A DNA stretch of 64,000 bases from Nelumbo lutea (lineage: Eukaryota; Streptophyta; Magnoliopsida; Proteales; Nelumbonaceae), in NCBI GenBank assembly GCA_022828595.1, contig JAKGHH010000001.1, positions 203,751,813-203,815,812 on the forward strand, read 5' to 3'. Positions 1 through 12,093 of the stretch are shown here, piece after piece. How positions within the stretch are numbered: position 1 is the stretch's first letter; each line of letters begins with the position of its first letter. Below the pieces are notes generated by a model. That model was given only the letters and a program-made list of their open reading frames with translations. It ran no database searches and was not told where the DNA came from. Made by a program: the position numbers and the translations under genes.

Positions 1-1594
1 AAAGTTACACCTAACCCCTACACTCGATTATGATACTGCACAATCGTTCTCGTGTCCAGATTGGGCTGTCTTTGATCTGTACCAATCAGTCGGAGATCCT
101 TAGCGAGGGTCAAACCATAGTAATGTTTGGGATAAGTCCGAGAATTTTATCTGATCATGGGTGATCATAGGTGACAGGATCAGCCCTCTTTGTTGGACAA
201 AGGTAATGATCTAGCGATGCAACTCTGTCCTGATTCGGAAACCAGGACTGTCCGGCAGCCCTGATTTCCAATTGTTGAGATTGTGTTTTGCAAAATATTA
301 TTTATATAAAGACAATACTGAGTATTATATAGTATCATTATTATACTATATTGTTATGTTTCTCGAAAAGTGATTTGCAAAAGGTTGTTAATTCCGGTGG
401 GAATCTATGTGAAGCAGAGAGTGCAACACTGTTCCTTGCAGTCGAGTGATGAGGTTCTCCCTTGTCGGGCAGTGGTCTTGATCATTATGGGCTGAGAGGT
501 TAAGTTGTAAAGGGGACACTTGAGGATAATACCTGACTGGCTCAATCTTGCATCTGCCCACACTCCCTTGGTGATACAAGGTGGCTTGGCCCAGGAACCA
601 CTTAGGGTAAGATTGGCTGCATAGAGCCCATTGAGATGGGTTTCAGGGGCTCACTATCCATAACAGTGTATTCGGGCCAGGCCCGTTGTAACAAATGCTG
701 GGTCTGAAGCCAGTAGTATATGCGGCTGATGTGCTAGATCAGATGTTTGGGTTCCACGCCATCCAAGGCAAGCCCAACTGTGCAGCAATTTGGAAGGCTA
801 AGTGAGTACATAACCTTAAATGGGCCTTAAGCCCATTTCGACTTGGTGCTGATTTGAGTCAGTCAATTAAAAGGGGCGAATTCTGAGATGGATCAGCTTA
901 TAGGATTAGGCCTAGATCCTATTCCACTTAGAGAGTCCAAGATCTAAATGAAGATGTAGATCTGGAAGCCTCCTAATTAGATTAGAGGATGGACATGATA
1001 CTGATCTGATACGATAAGATAAGGGTCTTCCCTTATCACTTAAAGGGAGCTCTAATCCAAATTTGATTTGGATTAAAGGACAAACTCCTGCGAATCACGT
1101 CTCTTGTTTGCTCCTTACTACCGCCACCATTACCCTCAGTTTGTATCTCCAGTTCTTGGGAGAAATCAAGATCTGATCTATGATTCCAATCTTTTTGGAA
1201 AAGTATTCGGCTTTGAGCGTGTTACTTACAAAGCCATCCAGTTTGATTCTTGTACAGGTCACGTTCTTTCTGAAGCATATTTGCTGATTCTGCTCCATCC
1301 TACACTGCGCCATCTTCCTCAGTGGCAGCAGATTTTAGATCCTTCACTTGGCCTGTGAACACCTCCATTGGGAGATATTGTTTCTCCGTATCAGGTACAT
1401 CCTCCCTCCTATTCCTTTTGGATTCAGATCTGACTTGATTCATTATTTAAGATTCGATCATTTTGAGAAACACATGTTTTTTCTTAATAGCGTGGAATTC
1501 GGTTCCCTACAAATCGTTGGAAAATTTTTGAATCTCGCCCACATCCATTCCGCTCATACCTTGGGCGTCCATGTGATGGACCTTTATCCCATCA
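1..1594 (+). repeat. 5' LTR of copia-1 (3' four-fifths only)
   Basis: It aligns end to end with 7667-9270. Shared landmarks are the opening stretch (CTCGATTATGATACTGCACA), a block near 600-830 matching 8210-8430, and the end GGGCGTCCATGTGATGGA followed by ATCCCATC. The LTR end is placed at ATCA just before the primer-binding site. This copy carries many small insertions relative to the right LTR. Confidence 0.85.
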
Positions 1595-1600
1595 CCTTTG

Positions 1601-1619
1601 TGGTATCAGCACGCTATGG
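1601..1619 (+). other. tRNA primer-binding site of copia-1
   Basis: TGGTATCAGCACGCTATGG lies a few bases after the 5' LTR. It is a decayed form of the plant initiator-methionine tRNA complement (TGGTATCAGAGC...) used to prime reverse transcription in Ty1/copia elements. Confidence 0.75.
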
Positions 1620-3760
1620 TTAAAATCTTGAATCAATTTAATTCAGATCGTAAACTGCGCAAATGGGCAGAAGGTGTTTCTACCCGATTTGCGCATTTAT
1701 ATGGGTTTTGGGAATTATTGCTCCCAAATTTCATTGAGGCCGAAGTTAATCTGAAATTAAATTTTATATAAATCTGATTATTTGTTTAGAATAGTTCTTT
1801 TATGATTTTCTTTGATTTATGGTGTTTGTTCGTACAGGAGGTAGATCGAAATCTTGGTTTGCCACAGGGAACCTGACAAGATTTGCAGTTTTCTTGATTT
1901 ATTTCATCATACATTGGGTTTGTTCTGTAAATAATATTTTTTTTTTTTCTTGACTCAAGTGTATTAGGTATTCGATGTGATCTAATTTTAATAGAAATTA
2001 GCGTTTTCTATTTATTTTATTTTTGGAGTCGAACGATGGATGGCGCAAGGGCACAGGAGATTTCGCAAATAGGGACATTCGCTACCAGCGCATTTGCAGT
2101 TCGTGAAACTTGCATTCTGTGATCTAACCTTCTATTTTTGTATGATGGATATTTTACGAACAACCCCTGGATTGTGACTGATTCTTGTTTTTCTTTTATC
2201 TAGTTCTGTAATTTCAGATTTTTTTTTTAGAATTAACGATTTCAATTAAAAGTCAAACCCTAGACCCATTCGAACCACGATTGTTCCAAATCTGTTCGTG
2301 GACCGAATCTAGGTCTCGATCAGCGCTGTAAATCAGCCCTAATATTTTTTTGTTTAATGGGCGTAAGGATTGATAAGTTAATTGGATATTTTAATCTCCG
2401 AGTCGCCGCCAACCGGTAAGGCACAGTTTTTAAATTGTTAAAACTGCCAAATGCCCACTTCAAGGATAAAGCTATATGGGCCGAACTAGGTAACCCTAAT
2501 TCCAAAGGCCCACCTATACCTAGATGAACTATTAATCTGTCCAATATTATGGATTAAATGGGCTTCAACATGGGCTTTTACAGAATAATTTAAATTGATT
2601 CGGATCCAATTCCTCCTGCAAATGTGATCGTATGCGATGTGTGATGCTGCTACGTTCATCGGGCTTAAGTGGCATTGGCCCATCGCAGATTCGAATAGTG
2701 GCTCCTCTGCGCACACCCATGGCTGAATGCACATAATTGCCATGGTTTATGTCCCTCCTAGTTCACTTGGTTATGAGCGCTCCCTTATGGTTGGGCCCCA
2801 CACCTCCTGAAGAGGTTATGCGTGCGGAACCCTAGCCGATTTTAGGCCCACCGAAATCTGGCTTTATGAAGTCGGTGGGGAGCTACTTTGGTTTGATGAA
2901 CTCATCTAAAGGCCTCAGTCCATCATTAGCATGAGGATGGGTCATTCAGTCATGAGGAAACGCGACACCAGAAAAATGGGCTGATCCAACTTTGCTGAAT
3001 GGGCTTTGTACCAAGTGGTCCAACCTTTCATAAGATGATAGCGGCGTCATAGACCGCAATGTGGGCAGGGGTTTCGACGCAGAAAATGGGAACTTCCTCT
3101 CACGGTACCTTCGGCGTTCACAGAATATTGATGGAGTTGAGCACTACACTGGACAGAAGTGCCCAGGTTTACGCTGAAAACGGCTCTGAACCTTGTTCTG
3201 CACAAGCGAGGCCAAAGGGAAAACTCATATGATGACCGGTGGATATGATCCTTCATACGAAAGGCTGGTTGGGGTTTTGCAGTTGAAAACAGGATTGGCT
3301 CTTCCATGCACCCCTATCGTGGTTTCCCACATTTCCTCAGAGGACTAAGTCGCCTTGTTCTCCGTCCCTTAGAAGGAGGCGAAAAGTCGAGAATGAACAA
3401 ATGGGAATGGAACATAGCATTAAAATCCATATCGTGTGATCTTGAACATGAATCAAATAAGGTTGTGGAATGATATTTTGTTGGTTTTATCAGAAAATGG
3501 CAAACGGACAATTTGCAAAGCTTCTTGAGACGACAACAAGCTTAAGGGCCCACAACTGTATGGCCGACTGCGTACCGTAACCTAATGCTGGTTTTAACAT
3601 TCTGAAAAATTGGACCAAGGATAAGTCAAGTCTCGCTGCCCCGGATACGTCCGGGTGATTAGAGGCTTCTGAAGCCTCGTCAGGAGGAGAATTCCAAGAT
3701 TGGGAGGATAAAATACTCCCTAGCCCGCTGCTACGCTCGTTGCTTCTTTGGACAACTCAA
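1620..3760 (+). other. Non-coding leader between PBS and gag of copia-1
   Basis: About 2.1 kb with no convincing coding potential on either strand; the open frames here are short and match no family I recognise. Such a long untranslated leader is unusual for copia and may include a further unrecognised insertion. Confidence 0.5.
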
Positions 3761-3764
3761 TCTA

Positions 3765-4432
3765 ACAGAGGCAGTTCGAGTTAGACATCGAACCTCGCTG
3801 AAGGACATATTGGACAGTCTGAAAACAATGTACGAAGAGTAGAACCGTTCTACTCGGCAGAAGGTCTTGAAAATGTTCATGACCGCTCAGATGTCCAAGG
3901 GGCAGAAAGTTCACGACCATTGTCTTCGGATGATGGGATATGTTAACGAGCTGGAAGCCCATGGATTCGGGCTAGATCTTGGCACTCAAGTAGATCTGCC
4001 ATTCTGAATTCCTTGCCCTCTTCCTTCAATGGGTTCATATTAAACTACAATATGAACAAGCTGAATGTCAGCGTCCCAGAGCTGAGCAATATGTCACAAA
4101 GGGCCGAGGACTTACTTAAGAAGGATGAGCCTATTGGTGATGCTTGTGAAGCTAACAAAACGGGCAAGAAAAAGGGGAAAGGCCAAGAAGCCTCAGAAGA
4201 AGACTACCAAGCCCAAGAAGCAGAAGAAGGACAGGACAGCAGATGCATTCACTTCTACAAACAAACCGGCCACTGGAAGAGGAACTGTCCTCAGTACCTG
4301 GAATCCAAGAAAGGTAATTTCGAATCTTGTGTCATAGAAACTAACTTATTGGTGGCTTCTGCGTCCTGGTGTATTGACTCCAGGGCTTCAACTCATGTGT
4401 GTAACTTCACTGTAGGGGTTCAAGGTAAGTAG
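3765..4432 (+). pseudogene. Broken gag and start of protease of copia-1
   Basis: Fragments of the Ty1/copia Gag capsid region are readable from about 3765. They include the conserved stretch FNGFILNYNMNKLN near 4025 that usually ends the UBN2-type Gag domain. A CCHC zinc knuckle follows (CIHFYKQTGHWKRNCP), with the second cysteine replaced by tyrosine. The aspartic protease signature appears as WCIDSRASTH near 4366; the expected DSG triad reads DSR, so the active site is lost. The longest clean stretch is 4013-4432. Nucleic-acid binding and particle formation are the family roles; this copy should be inactive. Confidence 0.8.
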
Positions 4433-4439
4433 AAGGCTG

Positions 4440-5560
4440 AATGATGGAGAAGTGATGCTCTACTTGGGGACTTCTGCAAGTTTGCAACTACGACAATAGG
4501 CACCGTAGATTAAAATTTAGAGAAGGAAATATTGTACTGAAAGATTGTCTTTTTGTGCAAAATCTAAGAAGAAATTTGATTTCTGTTCTCAAAACTGTGT
4601 AGATGGATATTCTGTCTTTTTTAGTAATACGATTACTATTAAAAGAAACAATAAATTCATCGGCATATGGGGAACTGGAGAACGGTCTCTTATGTTCTAC
4701 TCCTTCTCTAGAAACTAACATAGCCGAAACTACGTTCGGCGAAATCCCTAAGAAAAGAGCATGTGATACAGTTAATCCACGTGCCTGTGGCATTACCGAC
4801 TTGGCCATATCGGTATTGACCGAATCACAAGACTGGTAAATGATGGTTCTTTTGGATTTTCTAACTGTAGAAGATCTTCCCACTTGTGAGCCTTGCCTTC
4901 GGGTAGATGACAAAGAGGCCATTTAACAGTAAACCTGAAAGATGTACAGGCACGCTTGACCTTATACATACTGATGTATGTGGTCCCCTGAGTGTTAGGA
5001 CCCGTAACCAACATGTATATTTCATTACATTCACCGATGACTATTCTCGGTATGGTTACGTGTACCTAATGAGACATAAGTCTGAATCCTTTGAAAAGTT
5101 TCAAAGAGTTCAGACAAGAGTCGAGAAATAGTTAGGGAGAGAAATTAAGTCCCTTCGATCAGATCGATGGCGGCGATATCTGATCTGACGAATTCAATGA
5201 CTACTTAAAGGTAACCGGAGATAGTATCACAGTTAGCTCCTCCTGCTACACCACAACTTAACGGTGTTTTCAGAGAGGAGGAATAGGACCCTATTAGATT
5301 GGTCCGATCACTTCTCATCCATTAAGAGTTACCCACATCCTTTTGGGGATACGCATTAGAGACTGTGATATACGTGCTGAACGCGGGTTCCAACCAAATC
5401 GGTTCCTAAGACTCCCTATGAGCTTTGGACCGGAAAGAAACCAAGTGTGCGACACTTGAAGATTTGGGGTTGTCCGACTCACGTTAAAAGAAACGAATCC
5501 GGACAAATTGGAATCCAAGACCAGTCGTTGCCTATTCGTAAGCTACCCAAAGGGCTCAGT
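4440..5560 (+). pseudogene. Broken integrase region of copia-1
   Basis: A GAG-pre-integrase remnant (VLKDCLFVQNLRRNLISV, about 4530-4590) is followed by the integrase core. At 4907-5131 the reading frame shows the first catalytic aspartate in LIHTDVCGPL and the second in FTDDYSRYGYVYL. A C-terminal piece (ELWTGKKPSVRHLKIWGCP, about 5418-5475) is in another frame. Stops and frame changes separate the pieces, so no functional integrase can be made. Confidence 0.75.
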
Positions 5561-5839
5561 GGGCTACCTATTCTATGATCCAAGTGAGCAGAAGGTGTTC
5601 TGTAGTCGGAATGCACAATTTTTGGAAAATGACTACATCTTGGACAATCTTCGTTAGGAAATTATTCTTGATAAGAGAGCTCAGATGCAGTGGGAGGTGT
5701 TTACCAAAGTTCCAGGTAGTGACCAACCTAGAAGATCTACCCGGGTGTCCAGGCACCGGTCCGTTTTGGTTACGATCAGGATAGTTACCTGGTCGAAACC
5801 TTGACTAGTGAAGAGGACCCGTAACTTATACGGAAGCTA

Positions 5840-7296
5840 TGTTGGACATAGACTCTCTTAAATGGGTAGATGCCATGAGAGCTGAGATGGACTCAATGGA
5901 GACCAATGGAGTCTGACTCTAGTGAATCCGCCCTCCGGGGTAAAAGCAATTGGTTGCAAATGGATCTACAAGAGGAAGAAGGGCCCCGATGGCAGGGTTG
6001 AGACCTACAAAGCTCGTCTGGTGGCAAAAGGATAAACTCAGAAAGAAGGCAAATCGATTATGAGGAAACCTTTTCGCCCGTGGCCATGCTTAAATCCATT
6101 AGGATCAAATGCGAGCTGTAGCAGCTTACTATAACTATGAGATTTGGCAGATGGATGTCAAAACTGCGTTCCTGAATGGAGATCTTACTGAAGATATCTA
6201 TATGCAGCAACCGCAAGGTTTTGTAGCTGCGGGTCATGAACGCATGGTCTGTAAGTTGAATAGATCCACATATGGACTCAAGCAAGCTTCTAGAAGTTGG
6301 AACATCCGATTTGACTCTACGGTCAAAAAGTTTGATTTTGAGCAAAATCCGGATGAACCCTGTGTTTATAGGAAAGACCAGTGGTGACAAGGTTACGTTT
6401 CTGGTTTCTATATGTAGATGACATTCTGCTCATTGGGAATGAATGTATGAATGTTAACTACGATAAAAGTATGGCTATCACAGCAATTCTCCACGAAAGA
6501 CAGATACAACATGAAAAACTCCAAGAAAGGAAATGTTCCTTTCAAGCATGGAGTCAATCTCTCCAAGAATAGGTCTCCAAAGACCTCTGAGGAGATCGAG
6601 AGCATGAAAGACGTTCCCTATGCCTCAGCTGTAGGGAGCATCATGCATGCCATGCTGTGCACTCGTCCTGACATCGCCCAGGCAGTGAGTGTAGTAAGCA
6701 GATTCCAGGCCAACCTAGGGCAAGAGCATTGGACTGCTATGAAATGCATACTTAAGTACCTTCGAAGGACAAAAGAGTTTTGTCTGGTATTCGATGATAG
6801 TTCACTACAGATCCAAGGGTATACAGATGCAGATTTCTAGTCGGATCTGAATGATAGAAAGTCTACATCTGGATATCCTTTCACGATAGGATCGAGTGCT
6901 GTTTGCTGGAAAAGCAACAAATAGGGGTCCACAACAGACTCCACAACTGAAGCCGAATACATTGCTGCAAGTGAAGCTGCCAAGGAAGCCGTATGGATGA
7001 GGAAGTTCGTTCATGAATTGGGAGTAGTAACCGACCACACATCACCCATCCCATTGTTGTGTGACAACAATGGAGCGATTGCTCAGGCTAAGGAGCCACG
7101 AGCCCACTCGAAGTCGAAGCACATCGAGAGGAAGTATCACGTACTCCGGGAGATTGTTGGTAGAGGGGACATATTGATTCAGAAGGTAGCATCAACGGAG
7201 AATGTAGCAGACCCGTTGACTAAGCCACTGACACAGAAAGTGTTCGAGAAACACGTGGAAAGTATTGGACTCCGGCTTATACCAGATTGGACCTAA
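5840..7296 (+). pseudogene. Broken reverse transcriptase and RNase H of copia-1
   Basis: The RT is recognisable from QMDVKTAFLNGDL (about 6148), through YGLKQASRSWN, to the catalytic YVDD box in FLYVDDILLIGN (about 6405-6440), which is in a different frame. RNase H pieces follow: SAVGSIMHAMLCTRPDIAQA (about 6625), YTDADF then an in-frame stop (6838), CDNNGAIAQAKEP and the C-terminal ADPLTKPL, ending with a stop at 7296. At least four frame breaks are present. The order RT then RH after INT is diagnostic of Ty1/copia. Confidence 0.85.
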
Positions 7297-7297
7297 G

Positions 7298-7310
7298 TGC
7301 AAGTGGGAGC
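7298..7310 (+). other. Polypurine tract of copia-1
   Basis: GTGCAAGTGGGAGC immediately precedes the start of the right LTR, shortly after the RNase H stop. It is the expected plus-strand priming site; the sequence is only moderately purine-rich. Confidence 0.6.
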
Positions 7311-7938
7311 TATTAGACAGTTGTATGCCCTTAGCTTTAATCAGAAATATGTACATTATGAATTTATTGTAAATGAATAAAGTACACTTTTGATTCATGT
7401 TCCTGTGGTGTGTTTCTGTGTAATACCCTTAAACTGGACACTTAATGAGACTTGTGTTAGTTTAGAATGTTCACAGCCATTGGGTAAGTCTGGGGAGATT
7501 TATCCTGCCAAGGCTGACACCGATGTGTTGCCAACTGTTGGGGTGGCTTGTCTCAGCTACTAGGGTGAGACCCTAAGCACATGCAGTGTAGGATTAATAG
7601 AACCTTTGAACCAGACCAGATTTCTAGTATTGCCCTAGACCTTGGAGATAGATGAGCAAACTGAAAAGTTACATCTAACCCCTAGACTCGATTATGATAC
7701 TGCACAAGGTGTCAGATTGGGCTGTCTTTGATGTACCAATCAGTGAGATCCTTATGGGGGTCAAAAACCTGGGTATGTTGGGACAGTCCGAGAATTCATC
7801 TGAGTGGGTGATCATAGTGACAGGATCAGCCCCTTTGTCGAACAAAGGTAATGATTGGGGATGCACTCTTATCTGATGGAAACCAAGACTGTCGGCAGCC
7901 GATTACAATTGTTGAGATTTTTTTATGCAAAATATATT

Positions 7939-7992
<54 letters not shown>

Positions 7993-9270
7993 TGTTATGG
8001 TTTTGAAATGATTTGCAAAATGTTTTAATTCCCGGGATCCATATAAGCAGAGAGTGCAACATTGTTCCTTGCAGCCGAGAGAGAGGTTCTCTCTTGTTGA
8101 GCAGCGTATGATCATTATGAGCTGAGAGGTTAAGTGTAAGACCATTGAGGATAATACCTGATGGGATAATCTTGCATCTGCCCACAGTCCCTGGGTGTTA
8201 CAAGGTGGCTTGGCTCAGGGACCACTTAGGGTAATTGTTGGGCCCATAGAGCCCATGAGATGGGTTTTAGGGGGTGCACTATCCATAACAGTGTATTCGG
8301 CTAGGCCTTGTAATAAAGGCTGGGCCGAACCCATGTGGTTGATGTGTAGATCAATGTTTGGGTTGCACGCCATACAAGGAAGCCCAACTGGGCAGCAGTT
8401 TGGAAGGCTAAGTGAGTACGTAAGCTTAAATGGTTCTTAAGCCCATTTCGAACTGGGCTGATTCGATCAGTGAATTAAAAGGGGTGAATTTTGAGATGGA
8501 TCAGCTGATAAGATTGGGCCCAGACTCTATCCACTTAGAGAATCCAAGATCTAAATAAGATTTAGATCTGGAAGCCTCCTAATTAGATTAGGAGATGGCT
8601 GATCTGATCTGTAGCGGTTATCCCTTATCACTTAAAGGGACTTCTAATCCAAATATGATTTGGATTAGCAACTCCTAATGGGATTAGGAGCTGATCCCTT
8701 TAAGATTATGAAAGGATAAAGGGGCGTTAACAGTTAATGATTAATGTTCAATTCTCTTCAGAGCTGAAAATCACAACAAGAGAGAATTCTACACCCTGCG
8801 AATACTCTCTTGTCGCCTCCTTACTGCCGCCACCATTACCCTCAGTTTTGATCTCCAGTTCTTGGGAGAAATCAAGATCTGATCTTGATTCCAATCTTTT
8901 AGGAAAAGATTGGTTGGAGCTGTACTCACAAGCCATTCAGTTGATTCTTGCGAAGGGTCAAGTTCATTTGAAGAACATTGTTGATTCTGCTCCATCCTAC
9001 ACTGCGTCATCTTCAGTGGGAGCAGATTTTGGATCATTCCTTGGGCGTAAACACCTCCATTGGGAGATAGTGTTTCTCTGTATCAGGTACATCCTCCCTC
9101 CTACTTCTTTTGGTTCAGATTTGATTTGGTTAATGGTTCAAGAATGATCGTTGAAAACATGTTTTTCTAAAATAGGGAATTCGATTCCCTGCAAAGATGG
9201 GAAAATTTTTGAAATTCGCCCAATCCATTCCGCAATACTTTGGGCGTCCATGTGATGGATATCCCATCCC
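7311..9270 (+). repeat. 3' LTR of copia-1 (about 1.96 kb)
   Basis: It starts next to the polypurine tract at TATTAGACAG (canonical TG altered to TA) and ends near ATCCCATC/TTCA at 9265-9274. A polyadenylation-type AATAAA lies at 7376. The part from 7667 is the direct repeat of window bases 1-1594. It contains a (TA)n run at 7936-7989. Open frames inside are not genes. Confidence 0.8.
7936..7989. repeat. (TA)n microsatellite in the 3' LTR
   Basis: About 50 bp of nearly pure TA dinucleotide repeat. It is absent from the matching part of the left LTR, where ordinary AT-rich sequence is found. Confidence 0.85.
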
Positions 9271-9465
9271 TTCAATAATCTCATCTTTCTTACCCAAATG
9301 AACAAAAGCCTGAACAGCCCAACATTTTGGTATTGAAAACTGATCCTTATTCTATCTACACCTAGTATGAATGGCTTTTTGCATGGTGCTGACTTTCAAC
9401 ATGCAAATGATTACTAGAGGAAATGAATGCAAAATATGCTCCTTGATAAAAGCTTAGGATATTGT

Positions 9466-10740
9466 ACTTTAGCCTTACTTTCCATTCTTGAAGGAGTCTT
9501 CACTGAGCCATCAAAGCTAGATAGCAGAATATGGACACTCACTCCCTTGGGTTCCTACACTTGTGCCTCTTTCTTTAAAGCATTGTTACCCTCTCCTCCG
9601 GTTTGATTGTCTTTCCCTGTTAAGGATGTTAAAGATGTATGGTGTCGACCTATACCTCAAAAGGTTGGGAGTTTCTGTTGGGAAGCCTTTCTGGAAATAA
9701 TTAATACAGGGGATCTACTCCAAAAGAAAAAGACCCAACAGTTGTTTGTCTCCTCACTGGTGTGTTCTCTGTAAATCTGATAGTGAGTCTGTATACCATT
9801 TACTAATTTTCTGTCAGTTTATTAAAGTTATTTGTGAACATTTTATTTCTTTGTTTGGGTGCAGGTGGATTCTTCCTTTGAATGTGAAAAGTTTATTTAC
9901 TTCCATGCTTAACTAGCCAACCAAAAGGGCCAAGATCATGTGGAGATGTGGTAGGGTTGCGATTTGTTGGACTGTTTGGGAGGAGAGAAACTCAAGGATA
10001 TTCTCAGATAAGGAAAAAAGTATGGATGAAATCCTAGAGACTATCCACATTAGGATGATGCATTGGTTGAGAACATTGGAATTGTTTAAAGTGTTCTCAG
10101 TTGATGAGATGATAAGGAGCTGGAAGGAGATTGCAGAATCAGGCTCAAGTAGGAAGAACTTAAACTTTTGCTGGACACCTCCACCTCAAGGGTTTACCAA
10201 ACTGAATTTCGATAGTAGCAGCATAGGCAAATCAGGGCCTTTCGGAATAAGGGGAGTAATAAGGGATGAAATAGGAAATTTGTTGGCCATATACTCTGGT
10301 CCGATTGGGGTAGGAGATTCTTTGAGGGCTGAGATCCTAGGAGCTCTTGAAGGGATACAAAGGGCCAAGGAACTAAATATTAAAAAGTTGGTTATAGAAG
10401 GTGATTCTGAAACTGTGGTGAATTGGCTAACAAAGGACAATTCTATGCTTTAGAAATACAGCAATGAAAAAAGGAAGTTCAAGTGGCTCGCCAAAGATAT
10501 GGAAATACATTGTACATGGATAAAGAGAAGCGCAAATGCATTGGTATATGGTCTAGCTAGACAAGTGGTAAACAGAAATACTATGTTCTGGGCTGTTTTG
10601 TAATTGTAATTGTAATTGCCTCATGGTTAGGATGTACCTTGGGTAGTTGGGAGTTAAGATTCTTTAGCTCCCTCCTTTGTAATTCTGATTATCTCAATCT
10701 TTATTAAATAAAAATTCATTATTATTGATTAAAAAAAAAA
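9466..10740 (+). mobile_element. 5'-truncated L1-type LINE with 15-bp target-site duplication
   Basis: The element ends in a poly(A) run at 10731-10740. AGCTTAGGATATTGT (9451-9465) and AGCTTACGATATTGT (10740-10754) flank it and differ at one base, so they are the target-site duplication. Inside are the zf-RVT linker region (RIWTLTPLGSYTCASFFKAL, from about 9520) and an RNase H domain. Only the 3' 1.3 kb of ORF2 was inserted, as is typical of incomplete reverse transcription. Confidence 0.9.
9938..10602 (+). pseudogene. LINE RNase H domain (RVT_3 type), one stop codon
   Basis: The open frame 9938-10453 begins with the WRCGRVAICWTVWEERNSRI linker typical of plant LINE ORF2 and runs into an RNase H fold. 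The acidic residues are visible in LNFDSSSIG, RAEILGAL and EGDSETVV. A TAG at 10451-10453 interrupts it; the same frame then continues through RSANALVYGLARQ to a stop near 10602, the normal end of this domain. Removal of the RNA strand during LINE insertion is the family role. A single stop suggests a fairly young insertion. Confidence 0.85.
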
Positions 10741-10754
10741 GCTTACGATATTGT

Positions 10755-11898
10755 GCAATGCTCTTAGTATGATTAACCAATGCAGGTTCATATCCACTTT
10801 GAATATATGGTCTAGAAAAGTATTATTTAGTTTTTTTTTTTTGAGAAGAGGAAAAGTATTATATTGTTATTTAAAAGCATCATGTTTACGTATACTGAGG
10901 AACTATAGCATAAATAACTAATCACTGAAAAAACACCCGAGTCCTGCAACAAAACTTCTAAAAGTTAACACTTTTGCAAGAATATTATTTAAGTAATACC
11001 AAGACATTATTATGATCTTTGTTGCAGGTGTTGGTGCAGATGGTTGGTGAGATTCTCTTAAATTACAGTGAGATGCTACTTGCTAGAAATACACTTTTAA
11101 AAGGGAACTCTTAATAATTATCATGGGTGTGAAAAGTTCCTAATGGTATAAGGGATTATACACTTGGCAATGTTCTCTTATAAATGTAAGAGATTTCCTT
11201 GGGAGGGGCAAAAATAGTATAAAATGCGTTGTTTCAAAACATGGAGGCATGATGTGAGGTACTCTATTATTTGGAGTGAGGTGTAGTTCAGACCGTAAGA
11301 GGCATGAGCCACTCGAATGCAAGGGGTATTAATTGTTAAGAGGAGGGGTGAGGAGGGAGGGGGAAGGAGGAAATTGAGAATATCTTCTGTACATATGCAT
11401 TAAATTCACAAGGAGATATTCCAAATGTGTTGCTGGATGTCAGTGATTGCAGAGTGTGAAGGGTTTCTGCTTGCAATTGAGCCGGCCACCATCATTTGAT
11501 ATCACAGAACAGAACATGCCTTGATTATCGGTTATTACAAAACCCACGTTTTAAAAACTGGGTTCGCAAACAGGGATCTGCTCAACTTTAGGCCAGCTAT
11601 GGGTTCTAGTTTTTTCACCACATATGTATTTTCCTTTATGATTAAACCTGAGATATGGCCCTAATGCATGAAGAGATCAGCTATAGACCCACAAAAGAGA
11701 TCCAATCAAATCCATTCCCTCCTTGGATGTGGATCTCGATGGATCGGATCGCTTCCATATCCCTTTCATGCCCTAAAAATATATATAATACTGATAACCG
11801 GACCCTGACCAGTTCAGTTTTAAAAACCATGCTATTGGGTCATTGGTAAATAGGACATAATTAGCCACATGCATGTTGTAGTTACATGAGGGCGCTTC
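10755..11898. other. Intergenic, nothing recognised
   Basis: AT-rich sequence after the LINE target duplication. I see no coding frame, RNA gene or repeat boundary that I can support. Confidence 0.5.
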
Positions 11899-12093
11899 CA
11901 ACTTGGGAGTTCAAATCAGCCCCCCATAAGATTGCCCCCCAAACGTTCTATAGCACATACCCGCCGTGCATTGGGAACATCTCCCAATGATGATATCATC
12001 ATTTCTGATATTATCACCGGGAGATGTTCAAAATACACGATGGGGATGTCCTATGGGACACTGTGGGGGGTTGATTTGATCTCCCAACTTGGG
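11899..12093. mobile_element. Palindromic MITE-like foldback, about 195 bp
   Basis: The left end (CAACTTGGGAGTTCAAATCA) and right end (TGATTTGATCTCCCAACTTG) are inverted copies with few mismatches. The inner part is also self-complementary: GAACATCTCCCAATGATGAT is mirrored by the inverse of TGATATTATCACCGGGAGATGTTC. The whole unit can fold into one hairpin, as expected of a MITE. No target duplication was identified with certainty. Confidence 0.6.

Larger units (their letters stand above)
1..9270 (+). mobile_element. Decayed Ty1/copia LTR retrotransposon (copia-1), left end cut by window
   Basis: Sequence from 1 to about 1594 recurs as a direct repeat at about 7667-9270, which marks these as two LTRs. 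Between them are, in order, a primer-binding site, a non-coding leader, and broken gag, protease, integrase, reverse transcriptase and RNase H segments, then a polypurine tract. The gag-PR-INT-RT-RH order is that of Ty1/copia. Many stop codons and frame changes make the copy dead. The 3' LTR begins near 7311, about 360 bp before the part matching window base 1, so the element should start a few hundred bases to the left of the window. Confidence 0.9.

Noticed and set aside
7826..8185. Open frame of 119 codons on the - strand with IYIYIY repeats
   Set aside because: It is the (TA)n run of the copia-1 LTR read as protein.
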